Positions 5,495-12,298 of a DNA stretch of 12,546 nucleotides are shown here, piece after piece. The notes below the pieces were generated by a model. That model had not been told where the DNA came from. It saw only the letters and a list, made by a program, of their open reading frames with translations, and searched no databases. Location: the NCBI GenBank assembly GCA_017442765.1, contig JAFRZC010000179.1, positions 1-12,546 on the forward strand. Reading direction: 5' to 3'. Both the position numbers and the translations under genes were made by a program. This DNA comes from Prevotella sp. GTDB taxonomy: Bacteria; Bacteroidota; Bacteroidia; Bacteroidales; Bacteroidaceae. How positions within the stretch are numbered: position 1 is the stretch's first letter; every line of letters starts with the position of its first letter.

Positions 5495-5513
5495 CTTAAC
5501 GTTTAAACTTAAG
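5495..5513. promoter_or_regulatory. Near-palindrome in the leader of the ABM operon
   Basis: CTTAA-C-GTTTAAAC-TTAAG is symmetrical apart from the one extra C. It lies between the -7 box (5553-5560) and the ATG at 5462. It may be a regulator site or only AT-rich symmetry. Confidence 0.3.
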
Positions 5514-5552
5514 AATTATTTTGTCAATAGGCGTATATACTGTTTTCAGATG

Positions 5553-5560
5553 CAAAAGTA
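5553..5560 (-). promoter_or_regulatory. -7 promoter box for the ABM-flavodoxin-ElaA operon
   Basis: Minus strand TACTTTTG matches TAnnTTTG, about 90 bases before the ATG at 5462; the -33 region is not convincing. The rest of 5463-5762 is AT-rich and shows no convincing gene. A 32-codon frame at 5650-5748 (plus) has no recognisable features. Confidence 0.5.
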
Positions 5561-5762
5561 CATGGAAAAATTATCTTAATCAGAAAATTTGTCATCTTTG
5601 CATATGTTCGTTTTAAAAATTATATGATAAGTAAGTGTTTGACTCCAGGATGTTTTATGTTGAAATACACAAACAAGATTCGCTATCCGCAGAACGAATG
5701 AACCAAGTACGTCGTACAGGACAAACGTTAAGAGTATGCCAGAAATGATGAAGCAAGACCTT

Positions 5763-6872
5763 TCAGCTTTGTGCTGCTGATGGCTCTGGATGTGCTTTTA
5801 GCATGGCCTCAACCTCGTCGCGATGTTCGTAAAGGGTGCATCCACCTGTATGTTCCCATCCGAGAGCTTTTGCGTTACGTATGCCGCGGAAAAGAGGCGA
5901 TGCGAGTGCAGCCTTAAGTCCATCACGAGCAGCGTTGGTGTCGCTGAACGGCGAAAAAGGACAAGGTTCAGCACTGCCGTCGGGACCGATATGGAAGAAT
6001 CCGCGACCAGCAGCAAGACAACCATCAAGTGCCTTCTCGTCACCAGGGAAACTCAAGAAAATCATTTCTTTGAACTCTTCGCGTCGCTGCTCTACAATCT
6101 GCTCCATCGCAGCCACATGCTCGTCGCCGAATGCCAGATGTGCCGTGCTTTCGTCGAAGGGGACATATTCGACATAAAAAACCAGTCGGCAGCCAAGCGA
6201 TACCAGATGACGGAGGAATTGCTCGGATGTTACCTCACGATAGTTCTCGGTAGTTACTGTTATGCTGGTGCCGAAAAACAGTCTCTCTTTTCGGAGCATC
6301 TCCATTGAGAGCAAAGCTCGCTGGAAGACTCCGTTGCCACGTCGACCATCGGTGGCTTCCATCTCGCCTTCAAGGCTGATGACTGGCACCATATTGAGAT
6401 GTTGCTTGAAAAAGTCGGTATAGACTGCACCTATCATCGTGCCGTTGGTGAATACGGGGAAGATAATATCCTCGACAGCAGCCGCGCTCTCCAAGAGGTC
6501 GCGTCGGGTTAAGGGCTCTCCACCAGCCAACAGACAGAAACTGACACCCATCGCAGCCGCATCGCGGAATATAGTGCCCCATTGTTCGGGAGAAAGCGTT
6601 GGCTTCGCATCATCGTTGCCGGCTATGCCGTTCTTGCGTGCGTAGCAGCCTTTGCATTGCAGATTGCAGGTTGTAGCTATGCTGGCGATGAGGAAAGGAG
6701 GCACATCAAGCGACTCCTTCTCTAGGTATTCTTGGCGACGACGCTCGGCCTTGCTAATTGACCTCTGCATCCGTGCCACAAAGCGAGTCTCACGAGGGTT
6801 GCTTAGCACGTTGAGATAGGCTTTCGCCATAATATTGCGGATACTCTCCGCCATGTAAGCACTAACGTCCAT
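5763..6872 (-). CDS. Radical SAM protein with SPASM-like C-terminus
   Basis: A 369-residue cytosolic iron-sulfur enzyme. The radical SAM motif CNLQCKGCYAR (Cys69, 73, 76) binds the 4Fe-4S cluster and S-adenosylmethionine, and AGGEPLTRRDLLE (116-128) is the SAM-binding GGEP region. The C-terminal cysteines 285, 304 (PDGSAEPCPF) and 345 (GGCTLYE) resemble a SPASM/twitch auxiliary-cluster domain with few ligands. Many SPASM proteins modify peptides or enzymes, but no precursor peptide is seen nearby, and the substrate is unknown. It follows the OhrR-like regulator gene by 49 bases with no promoter box between, so it is probably in the peroxide-response operon. Starts at Met7 or Met15 are also possible. 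Confidence 0.88.
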   Translation of the reverse strand: MDVSAYMAESIRNIMAKAYLNVLSNPRETRFVARMQRSISKAERRRQEYLEKESLDVPPFLIASIATTCNLQCKGCYARKNGIAGNDDAKPTLSPEQWGTIFRDAAAMGVSFCLLAGGEPLTRRDLLESAAAVEDIIFPVFTNGTMIGAVYTDFFKQHLNMVPVISLEGEMEATDGRRGNGVFQRALLSMEMLRKERLFFGTSITVTTENYREVTSEQFLRHLVSLGCRLVFYVEYVPFDESTAHLAFGDEHVAAMEQIVEQRREEFKEMIFLSFPGDEKALDGCLAAGRGFFHIGPDGSAEPCPFSPFSDTNAARDGLKAALASPLFRGIRNAKALGWEHTGGCTLYEHRDEVEAMLKAHPEPSAAQS

Positions 6873-6921
6873 AATGTGTTGCAGGTTTCTTTTTTTAGCT
6901 GATTGGCTATCGTTAGGTTTT

Positions 6922-7359
6922 CTATTTCTTAAGTTGGGAGATTATTTTGTCGAGTGTGGAGGCGCAATTAGTAAGGTCGTCGAGAGTCATAAAACCACCG
7001 TTCCAGTTGGCTGCGAGGCAAGATGGTATCTCTTTGGCTTTGCGCTCGAGACGTTTGCCTTGTGGGGTCAGTTCGATGACTGTTTGGCGAGTGTCGGTAG
7101 TGCCTTTGGTTCTGACTATATGTCCTTCGATCTCCATGCGTTTCAGTAGAGGGGTAAGGGTATTCGACTCCAGCATCAGTCGTTCGCCGATCTCGCCAAC
7201 AGTCAGCCGCTTATGCTCCCAAAGTACCAGAAGCACCAGATACTGGGGATAGGTCAAGCCTAGCGGCTCGAGCAACGGGCGATATGCCTGAGTGACGAGC
7301 CGCGAGGCTGAATAGAGGCGGAAACAGAGCTGATTCTCAAGTTTTAGTTGAGTGTACAT
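6922..7359 (-). CDS. OhrR-like MarR-family organic-peroxide regulator
   Basis: A 145-residue winged-helix repressor. I chose the ATG at 7359 because MYTQLKLENQLCFRLYSASR is the usual OhrR N-terminus; a longer frame would overlap the peroxidase gene. Cys12 in NQLCF corresponds to the peroxide-sensing Cys15 of Bacillus OhrR, followed by the conserved YRPLLEPLGLTYPQYLVLL. The wing region has TDTRQTVIELTPQGKRL. Oxidation of this cysteine normally releases the repressor from DNA. The gene lies four bases after the glutathione peroxidase stop, so it probably controls its own operon. A C-terminal NWNGGFMTLDDL segment differs from typical Ohr-linked members. Confidence 0.87.
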   Translation of the reverse strand: MYTQLKLENQLCFRLYSASRLVTQAYRPLLEPLGLTYPQYLVLLVLWEHKRLTVGEIGERLMLESNTLTPLLKRMEIEGHIVRTKGTTDTRQTVIELTPQGKRLERKAKEIPSCLAANWNGGFMTLDDLTNCASTLDKIISQLKK

Positions 7360-7363
7360 TGGC

Positions 7364-7906
7364 TTAAAGCATTTCTTCGATATCTTTTTCGAAATCTTTA
7401 GGTTCTGTGGTAGGGGCATAGCGCTTCACCGTAGTACCGTCTTTGGCGATAAGGAACTTGGTGAAATTCCAGAGGATGTCGCTATCCTTCTTGGCTGAAG
7501 TGCTAAGAGTCTTCAGAAGAGTTTGAGTGGCTTTGGCTTTCAGACCCTTGTATTCTTCGGTGGGAGCTTGGGCCTTGAGCCATGTGAAAACGGGATGCTC
7601 GTCAGCGCCGTTGACATCAGTCTTCTTGGTAATCTGAAAGGTGACGCCATAGTTCACGCGGCAAAACTCCTGGATTTCGCCATCGGAACCGGGGTCCTGC
7701 TCCTTGAACTGGTTGCAGGGAAAGCCGATGATGACGAGACCGCGGTCGCGATACTTCTCGTTGAGTGCCTCGAGGCCATCGAACTGTGGTGTGAAACCGC
7801 ACTTGCTGGCGGTATTGACGATGAGCATCACTTTGCCTTCGAATACTTTGAAGTCAATCTCTTTGCCGTTGCTGGCGACGGCTTTGAAGTCATAAATTGT
7901 TGCCAT
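7364..7906 (-). CDS. Glutathione-peroxidase-family thiol peroxidase
   Basis: A 180-residue thioredoxin-fold peroxidase that reduces hydroperoxides. The active site is in NTASKCGFTPQ (peroxidatic Cys36, not selenocysteine). FPCNQFKEQDPGS supplies the catalytic Gln69, and WNFTKFLI supplies Trp145-Asn146, completing the tetrad. Cys81 in EIQEFCRVNYG is placed like the resolving cysteine of thioredoxin-dependent members, so thioredoxin rather than glutathione is the likelier reductant. The alanine/lysine-rich segment at 111-140 is typical of the bacterial group. The gene lies 48 bases after a flavodoxin gene and 4 bases before the OhrR-like gene, which supports a peroxide-stress operon. Confidence 0.95.
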   Translation of the reverse strand: MATIYDFKAVASNGKEIDFKVFEGKVMLIVNTASKCGFTPQFDGLEALNEKYRDRGLVIIGFPCNQFKEQDPGSDGEIQEFCRVNYGVTFQITKKTDVNGADEHPVFTWLKAQAPTEEYKGLKAKATQTLLKTLSTSAKKDSDILWNFTKFLIAKDGTTVKRYAPTTEPKDFEKDIEEML

Positions 7907-7954
7907 AATTATAAATGTTTTAATGTTTTTGATTTCAGCTTATTTTGATGGTCA

Positions 7955-8365
7955 TTAATTGATAGTGTCTTTTACAAATTGACGGAATGCTGCAATATCA
8001 TCATTATTGGGATGTCCGGCTTTGATTGGCCCCATGGCTCCAGGACAAACAAATTCGTGACTGTCGACCTTGATGCCACGCGCTTCGAGGGCTTTGCGCA
8101 TTTGGGGTACGGGCGACTTGATGATAGCGCAAGATCCGAAACAGACAACACGTTTCACCTTATCGGGTGTAAGGGTATTGATGAACTTGACAACTTCGCC
8201 GTTCACCTTGCCCAGCATCACTCCGGCACCCAGCAGTAGAGTGTCGACCGTCTCCGTCAAAGGTTCTTCAACCGTTTTAGGGTCAACTCCAACAAGGTCT
8301 TTTACTGCCTCTGCCATCATCTTCGAATGGCCGAATTTGCTGTAGTATCTTATATCGTTTTTCAT
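7955..8365 (-). CDS. Small flavodoxin-like protein
   Basis: A 136-residue flavodoxin-fold protein. The N-terminal phosphate loop YYSKFGHSKMMAEAV (residues 7-21) and LLLGAGVMLGKVNGEVVKFI (44-63) fit short flavodoxin-family proteins of Bacteroidetes. FMN binding is expected. Cys75 and Cys79 (VVCFGSC: cysteines four apart) and Cys101 (EFVCPG) may be redox active, but this is not shown. As first gene of the run flavodoxin, peroxidase, regulator and radical SAM protein, it could deliver electrons in the oxidative-stress response, possibly to the radical SAM enzyme, whose reductive activation is often done by flavodoxin. That link is an inference from gene order. Confidence 0.85.
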   Translation of the reverse strand: MKNDIRYYSKFGHSKMMAEAVKDLVGVDPKTVEEPLTETVDTLLLGAGVMLGKVNGEVVKFINTLTPDKVKRVVCFGSCAIIKSPVPQMRKALEARGIKVDSHEFVCPGAMGPIKAGHPNNDDIAAFRQFVKDTIN

Positions 8366-8410
8366 GGTTTATATTATTAATTTGATTTATGCCTAATTTG
8401 TTTGTATTTA

Positions 8411-8510
8411 CATCGTAAACGACAATTTGTCTTTCTGATTTATCTATTTTCTGTCTTAATGTTATCTATTGCAGTTATTTATTGGATTTTAATTTATGTC
8501 GTTTGCGATG
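8411..8510. promoter_or_regulatory. Separated 14-bp inverted repeat in the leader of the peroxide operon
   Basis: CATCGTAAACGACA (8411-8424) is complementary to TGTCGTTTGCGATG (8497-8510) in 13 of 14 positions. The left arm continues into a small palindrome GACAA-T-TTGTC (8421-8431). The arms are 72 bases apart, between the -7 box (8511-8518) and the ATG at 8365. They may be two regulator half-sites, or the base of an RNA leader structure. Confidence 0.5.
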
Positions 8511-8518
8511 CAAATTTA
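8511..8518 (-). promoter_or_regulatory. -7 promoter box for the flavodoxin-peroxidase operon
   Basis: Minus strand TAAATTTG matches TAnnTTTG. A TTTTG upstream is only 16 bases away, so the -33 box is doubtful. The predicted leader is about 140 nt. The rest of 8519-8782 is AT-rich and shows no convincing gene. Confidence 0.5.
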
Positions 8519-8760
8519 CACATGTTTTTCATAACAAAACTATTGGAGTATAACTTTTATGTTTTTTTAACAAATATCGTGCGCGACATTTCTCTTTGCA
8601 AAAATCACTACTTGCTTGATACTATTGCCCTCCGCGCAGCGTTTTGTCGGATGCAAGTTCTGAATCCATATCGTAGAACATGCCTCAAGGTCTTTTTATT
8701 GTGGGATGTGTTTTATATGTTACGAATGATTGTTTTTGCAGAAGTATCGCTGAGTCTTGC

Positions 8761-8792
8761 AAAAAAAAATGTTCGGTCCTGTTTATGTCAGG
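8761..8792 (-). terminator. Possible weak terminator after the sirtuin gene
   Basis: On the minus strand CCTG-ACATAAA-CAGG overlaps the sirtuin stop codon and is followed, after eight bases, by nine T. The stem is short, so the assignment is weak. Confidence 0.3.
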
Positions 8793-9619
8793 TTTAGAAT
8801 CGACATAATCTCTTCTGTAAATGCGGTGAAACGGAGCAAATCCTCGATGTAGGGCTCGGGGTTGTCGCGGTTGAAGCGGACGAGGGTGGTGTGGGGGAAG
8901 CGTTGTGCCATCTGCTCGAAAGGGAGGCGAATGATGCCGGGGGTGTTGTAGCCGATGCCGAATTCGAGCAAAAGGAGTTTGCCTTGTGAGGCCTGCTGCA
9001 CGAAATCGGTGTAGCGTCGCGCCTGCTGATGCCAACGGAAGTCTTCGACGAAGGAGTCGTCGATGCGTAAATTCATCGCAGCTGGGCTGCCGTCGGGCAT
9101 GGTGGGAATCATCACCGTGGGTATGCGACAGTCGTCGATGATCGGTAGCACCTTCATCACCCACTCACGGTTATCTATCAAAGTCTTCGGTGTTCCTGAT
9201 GCTGGCTGAAACCAGCGGTAGTCGCCCTGTGTGGCGAAGATGCGTTCTGTAGGGAAACCTGCCAGTTCGAACTGGCCGTCGACATTGGTCGTCACCACAA
9301 AAGCCTCGGGGAAACGCATGAAGAGCATCTTGTACAGTTCGGTGGCACCTGTGCGGTAACGGCTGAACCAGATATGCTTAGCCCAATAGGCCCAGTATTC
9401 TTCCTGCGTCTCGAAGGGGTGGAACGACGAGGTATAGAGGTCGGTGAAGCCGTAGCGCTCAATCCACGGGGCAAACTCGCGTCGGAAGTCCTCGCCGGCA
9501 TAGTCTATACCGGCAGCGGTTGAAAGTCCGCTGCCTGCACCGATGATAATATGATCGGCCTCACGTATCGCCCGACGGAGGAATTCAAGCCTTTCCAAGT
9601 AACTCGCGGTAGATGTCAT
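8783..9619 (-). CDS. Class M sirtuin (SirTM), protein ADP-ribosyltransferase
   Basis: A 278-residue NAD-dependent Sir2-family protein. NAD binding is by GAGSGLSTAAG (residues 27-37) and TTNVDGQF (110-117, Asn112). The canonical catalytic histidine is replaced: ATQGDY has Gln131, with the same Asn/Gln spacing as the S. aureus SirTM catalytic pair (Asn118/Gln137). LLLEFGIGYNTPGIIRLPFE (216-235) and NLRIDDSFVEDFRW (183-196) are SirTM-type. In studied cases SirTM ADP-ribosylates a lipoylated GcvH-like protein. The gene overlaps the macrodomain gene by 35 bases, the classic partner that removes the mark. The only cysteine is Cys164, so the four-Cys zinc ribbon is missing. ATG at 9619 is the only early start. 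Confidence 0.9.
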   Translation of the reverse strand: MTSTASYLERLEFLRRAIREADHIIIGAGSGLSTAAGIDYAGEDFRREFAPWIERYGFTDLYTSSFHPFETQEEYWAYWAKHIWFSRYRTGATELYKMLFMRFPEAFVVTTNVDGQFELAGFPTERIFATQGDYRWFQPASGTPKTLIDNREWVMKVLPIIDDCRIPTVMIPTMPDGSPAAMNLRIDDSFVEDFRWHQQARRYTDFVQQASQGKLLLLEFGIGYNTPGIIRLPFEQMAQRFPHTTLVRFNRDNPEPYIEDLLRFTAFTEEIMSILNLT

Positions 9620-10388
9620 AGTCTATATCTTTGAAAATGTTGAAAACCACTTTTATCGTAGCATCCTTGCAAGCCTCGACGGCGATTTCGGCGGCACGGC
9701 GGTTGGGGAAGTGGAACTCGCCCGTGGAGATGCAGCAGAAGGCGATACTGCGGCAACCGTTGGCCTCGGCAAGGCCGAGACAGTTGCGGTAGCAGTTGGC
9801 CAGCTGTTCTTCCTGCTTTCGGGTGGGCACGCCATCGGGAATGATGGGGCCCACGGTGTGGAGGACATGGCGGCACGGCAGGTTGTAGGCCTCGGTGATG
9901 AGGGCCTCGGAGGTGAAGGCATGCCGATAGGTGGTGCCGCCCATCGTGTATTCCGGATGTACCGGCGGACACTCGGCGCCACTCATAGCCTCGGCGCATT
10001 CGGCACGCAGCTGCAGTCCGGCGGCACTGTGGATGCAGTTGTCGATGCAGGCGTGCAGCGGATGCCAGCAGCCCATCATCCGGCTGTTGGCGGCGTTGAC
10101 GATGGCGTCGACACGCAGCCGTGTGATGTCGCCTTGCCAGAGGAGAGGGGTACAGCCCGACGCGGAGATGTCTTCCAAACTCACCACCACCTTGTCCTGT
10201 AGCTGGGCCTGCAGCTCGGCGTCCTGCGCACGGAGAAACTCTCTGCTCAAAGGCTGTGGCTCCCAGACATTCATCAGTGCCCGCAGCAGCCGTTGCTTCT
10301 CAGCCAACTTGGCTGGAATGTCGGCCTGTATGCGGTTGTGCTCCAGCAGGTAGCGTATGCAGAAGTCGATGTTTTCAATCCTGTCCAT
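9585..10388 (-). CDS. Zinc-type macrodomain protein-ADP-ribose hydrolase
   Basis: A 267-residue macrodomain enzyme that removes ADP-ribose from proteins. An N-terminal helical extension (1-70) is followed by the macro fold: LLWQGDITRLRVDAIVNAAN (82-101), then GCWHPLHACIDNCIH (106-120), whose C-x4-H-x-C pattern (Cys107, His112, Cys114) matches the zinc ligands of Zn-macrodomains. HTVGPI and CISTGEFHFP (219-228) form the ADP-ribose loops. In Staphylococcus and Streptococcus this subfamily is encoded beside SirTM and reverses its reaction. Here it lies between the HxlR-type regulator (14-base overlap) and SirTM (35-base overlap), so the three are almost surely translated from one message. Confidence 0.93.
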   Translation of the reverse strand: MDRIENIDFCIRYLLEHNRIQADIPAKLAEKQRLLRALMNVWEPQPLSREFLRAQDAELQAQLQDKVVVSLEDISASGCTPLLWQGDITRLRVDAIVNAANSRMMGCWHPLHACIDNCIHSAAGLQLRAECAEAMSGAECPPVHPEYTMGGTTYRHAFTSEALITEAYNLPCRHVLHTVGPIIPDGVPTRKQEEQLANCYRNCLGLAEANGCRSIAFCCISTGEFHFPNRRAAEIAVEACKDATIKVVFNIFKDIDYDIYRELLGKA

Positions 10389-10749
10389 AGTATTTCTCGC
10401 GGTCGGTTACGATGTCGTGGAGGTTGTTGTAGGCCCAGTCAAGCAGTTGTTGCATGACGGGCATGAAGCTGCGACCACGGTCGGTGAGGGTGTACTCCAC
10501 GCGCGGCGGCATCTCGGCATAGACAGTGCGGCTCACAAGCCCGTCGGCCTCGAGGCCGCGGAGGGTCTGCGTCAGCATCTTCTGCGAGCAGTCGGGGTTC
10601 TTCTGCTCGATGTCGCGGAATCGCATTGGGCTGTCGCTGCCACCGAGGGTGTAGAGCACCGCCAGCGTCCACTTGCCACCGATGCGTGCCAGGATGTTGC
10701 GGATGGGACATTCGGGGAAGAAGGGGTCTTGGATGAAGTCTTTGGTCAT
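10375..10749 (-). CDS. HxlR-family winged-helix regulator
   Basis: A 124-residue DNA-binding regulator. The family start CPIRNILARIGGKWTLAVLY (residues 14-33) is clear, followed by RFRDIEQKNPDCSQKMLTQT (43-62) and the wing SRTVYAEMPPRVEYTLTDRG (73-92). Cys14, before the first helix, is the position used for thiol-based sensing of electrophiles or disulfide stress in HxlR-type regulators such as HypR and YodB. The gene overlaps the macrodomain start by 14 bases and has its own -7 box, so it probably controls the ADP-ribosylation unit and itself. The signal is unknown. Confidence 0.92.
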   Translation of the reverse strand: MTKDFIQDPFFPECPIRNILARIGGKWTLAVLYTLGGSDSPMRFRDIEQKNPDCSQKMLTQTLRGLEADGLVSRTVYAEMPPRVEYTLTDRGRSFMPVMQQLLDWAYNNLHDIVTDREKYYGQD

Positions 10750-10772
10750 AAGGCAATTCTTTTTTCCGGATG

Positions 10773-10780
10773 CAAATGTA
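10773..10780 (-). promoter_or_regulatory. -7 promoter box for hxlR-macrodomain-sirTM
   Basis: Minus strand TACATTTG matches TAnnTTTG, about 24 bases before the ATG at 10749. A near-direct repeat, GACTTTTTTCGC (10782-10793) and GACTTTTTCGC (10803-10813), lies upstream, 21 bases apart, roughly two helical turns, and could be a regulator site. Confidence 0.5.
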
Positions 10781-10795
10781 CGACTTTTTTCGCAA

Positions 10796-10827
10796 ACGGG
10801 CGGACTTTTTCGCTTAAGCCCGCCCGT
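10796..10827 (-). terminator. Hairpin between the MBL-fold gene and the hxlR promoter
   Basis: ACGGGCGG (10796-10803) pairs perfectly with CCGCCCGT (10820-10827), with a 16-base loop that holds GCTTAAGC. It lies 26 bases after the MBL-fold gene stop and likely ends the cupin-MBL transcript, although the trailing sequence on the minus strand is TTTGCG rather than a long T run. Confidence 0.5.
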
Positions 10828-10852
10828 AATGCTTTATGATGTAGAAGAAAGT

Positions 10853-11734
10853 TTACTTATAGAGTGCTTCTGCCAACGGGGCGATGTCGCCGGGCATATC
10901 GGGGTAGGCTTTGGCGAGAGCATCAGCAAAGGCAGCGGCATTCTTGCACTCGGCGCGGATCTGTTTGACCTTCTCGAGGTAGGCGATGCGGGCTTCGACA
11001 GCTGCTTTCTCCACCAATCCACCGTGGCCACCGATGAAATAGCGGGCACCCGTAGCGAGGCTGGTCTTGGTGGTTTCCAACTCGGCATCGATGGCGGCTG
11101 CACTACCCATCTGCAAGGGGCTCATGTGCATCTGATAGGGAGCCCAGTGGGTGTAGCACACCTGGCCGCCGATGAGGATCATGGCTCCGGGGAAGTCGGT
11201 CGAGGCACCGCGGTCGAAGCGGAAGTCCACGCCGGCATACTGCTGGGTGCTTCCAAAAGGCACCTCGGCGGCTTTCTGTGTGGGCAAGTCGACCATCGTC
11301 TCGCCGAACTGCTCGGCAAAGCCTTTCATCATGCCGCCATAGATGGGGCCTTCGATAAACTTAGGCATACCCTCGGGCATCACGATGGGCAGTTGGTCGC
11401 TGCCGCCCAGATGGTAGTCGGTGATGTCGGTCACCACGGGTTTGCCGAGAGCCTTGATGTATTCGGTAAACTCGGCGGCATTTACCTTGAAGAGGGGGTA
11501 CTCCATCACCACGAGGCCGTCGCGGCCTTCGATGATGTAGCTGGCGTCGAACATCACGTCGTTCGAGTTGTAGACGTGCAGCTTGAATCCGTCAAGCTGA
11601 TAGGCCTGGAATTGGCCAACGGTTTCTTTCTGTGCATTCATTGTCGTGTCGTTTTGATTGGTGTTTTCGTTGTTGCTTTTGCAGCCTACGGCAAGGATGG
11701 CGGCTGCGGCCATCAGGATGATTGATTTTTTCAT
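10853..11734 (-). CDS. Lipoprotein with degenerate metallo-beta-lactamase fold
   Basis: A 293-residue exported lipoprotein: MKKSIILMAAAAILAVGC is a signal peptide with a lipobox (acylated Cys18) and is followed by an Asn/Thr-rich linker. From about residue 45 the protein resembles MBL-fold hydrolases in overall layout. The metal motif HxHxDH is not intact: the region reads TDITDYHLGGSD (102-113), with only His108 left of the usual histidines. His196 (CYTHWAP) and His237 (FIGGHGG) are in places where MBL proteins hold further ligands. It may bind a different metal set or none; enzymatic function is uncertain. It follows the cupin gene by 21 bases, so the two are likely co-expressed. Confidence 0.8.
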   Translation of the reverse strand: MKKSIILMAAAAILAVGCKSNNENTNQNDTTMNAQKETVGQFQAYQLDGFKLHVYNSNDVMFDASYIIEGRDGLVVMEYPLFKVNAAEFTEYIKALGKPVVTDITDYHLGGSDQLPIVMPEGMPKFIEGPIYGGMMKGFAEQFGETMVDLPTQKAAEVPFGSTQQYAGVDFRFDRGASTDFPGAMILIGGQVCYTHWAPYQMHMSPLQMGSAAAIDAELETTKTSLATGARYFIGGHGGLVEKAAVEARIAYLEKVKQIRAECKNAAAFADALAKAYPDMPGDIAPLAEALYK

Positions 11735-11755
11735 TTCTTTATTTTTATTAAATGT

Positions 11756-12208
11756 TTACCAATTCAGCGGGTCGGCGAGGATGTTGCTGTCGGTCATGGG
11801 GCTGTCGGCCTCGGTGAAGTTGTTGGCACGGTACTGGATGCAGAGCATCGTCAGGTTCTCGCTTCCGGTGTTCTTCAGGGCGCGGCGGCCGTCGGGACTC
11901 ACGCGGACGATGGTGCCTTCGCCGACGTGGAACTGCTCGCCGTCCACCTGGTAGGTGCCTTCGCCACGCAGGATGATGTAGAGCTCCTCGTGCGTCTTGT
12001 GGGTGTGCAGGAGGCCGCTGTCCTGACCTGGGACGAGGGTCTGGAACGACAGCTCGCTGCCCGTGGTGCCCACGGCCTGGCCCACGAACACTTTGCCCTG
12101 GATGACGTTGGGTCCCATCGGCAGCTCGTGCTCGATAATCTGGTTGATGTTTCCGACGCTGACGGCCTTGTAGTTGCGGCCACTCTTGATTGTTTCGATT
12201 GTTCTCAA
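11756..12208 (-). CDS. Cupin-domain protein
   Basis: A 150-residue single-cupin protein. Motif 1 is GLLHTHKTHEELYIILRGEG (residues 65-84), with metal-ligand candidates His68, His70 and Glu74/75. Motif 2 is PDGRRALKN (105-113), where arginines stand at the position of the usual histidine, so metal binding may be incomplete. The substrate is unknown. The best start is a TTG at 12208; no in-frame ATG is present upstream, and the next Met (residue 31) would remove the first strands. A promoter with the right spacing lies at 12246-12276. The MBL-fold lipoprotein gene follows. Confidence 0.87.
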   Translation of the reverse strand: MRTIETIKSGRNYKAVSVGNINQIIEHELPMGPNVIQGKVFVGQAVGTTGSELSFQTLVPGQDSGLLHTHKTHEELYIILRGEGTYQVDGEQFHVGEGTIVRVSPDGRRALKNTGSENLTMLCIQYRANNFTEADSPMTDSNILADPLNW

Positions 12209-12245
12209 TGTTGTATGGTATTAATTGTTGTTTGTTTTTCGGCTG

Positions 12246-12276
12246 CAAAAGTACAACCATTTTTCCGTTCCGGCAA
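12246..12276 (-). promoter_or_regulatory. Bacteroidetes-type promoter for the cupin-MBL operon
   Basis: Minus strand TTG (12274-12276), 20 bases, TACTTTTG (12246-12253). The leader to the TTG start at 12208 is about 30 nt. Confidence 0.65.
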
Positions 12277-12298
12277 GACGGCACCCCGACGGAAGTCA

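Noticed and set aside
5650..5748. A 32-codon plus-strand frame in the 5463-5762 gap
   Set aside because: No promoter box with good fit, no recognisable motif and no context for a small peptide; the length is expected by chance.
7360..7419. N-terminal extension of the OhrR-like regulator to an ATG at 7419
   Set aside because: It would overlap the peroxidase gene by more than 50 bases and add a Lys-rich stretch not found in OhrR proteins; the ATG at 7359 gives the usual family start.
8402..8797. A 131-codon plus-strand frame coding a hydrophobic protein
   Set aside because: It starts with TTG, has no promoter box, spans the putative promoter and inverted repeat of the minus-strand operon, and runs into the sirtuin gene end. 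Its hydrophobic look follows from the T-rich base composition.
11748..12284. A 178-codon minus-strand frame overlapping the cupin gene
   Set aside because: It is rich in Arg, Pro and His, as expected for an out-of-frame reading of a GC-rich gene, whereas the overlapping frame is a clear cupin.
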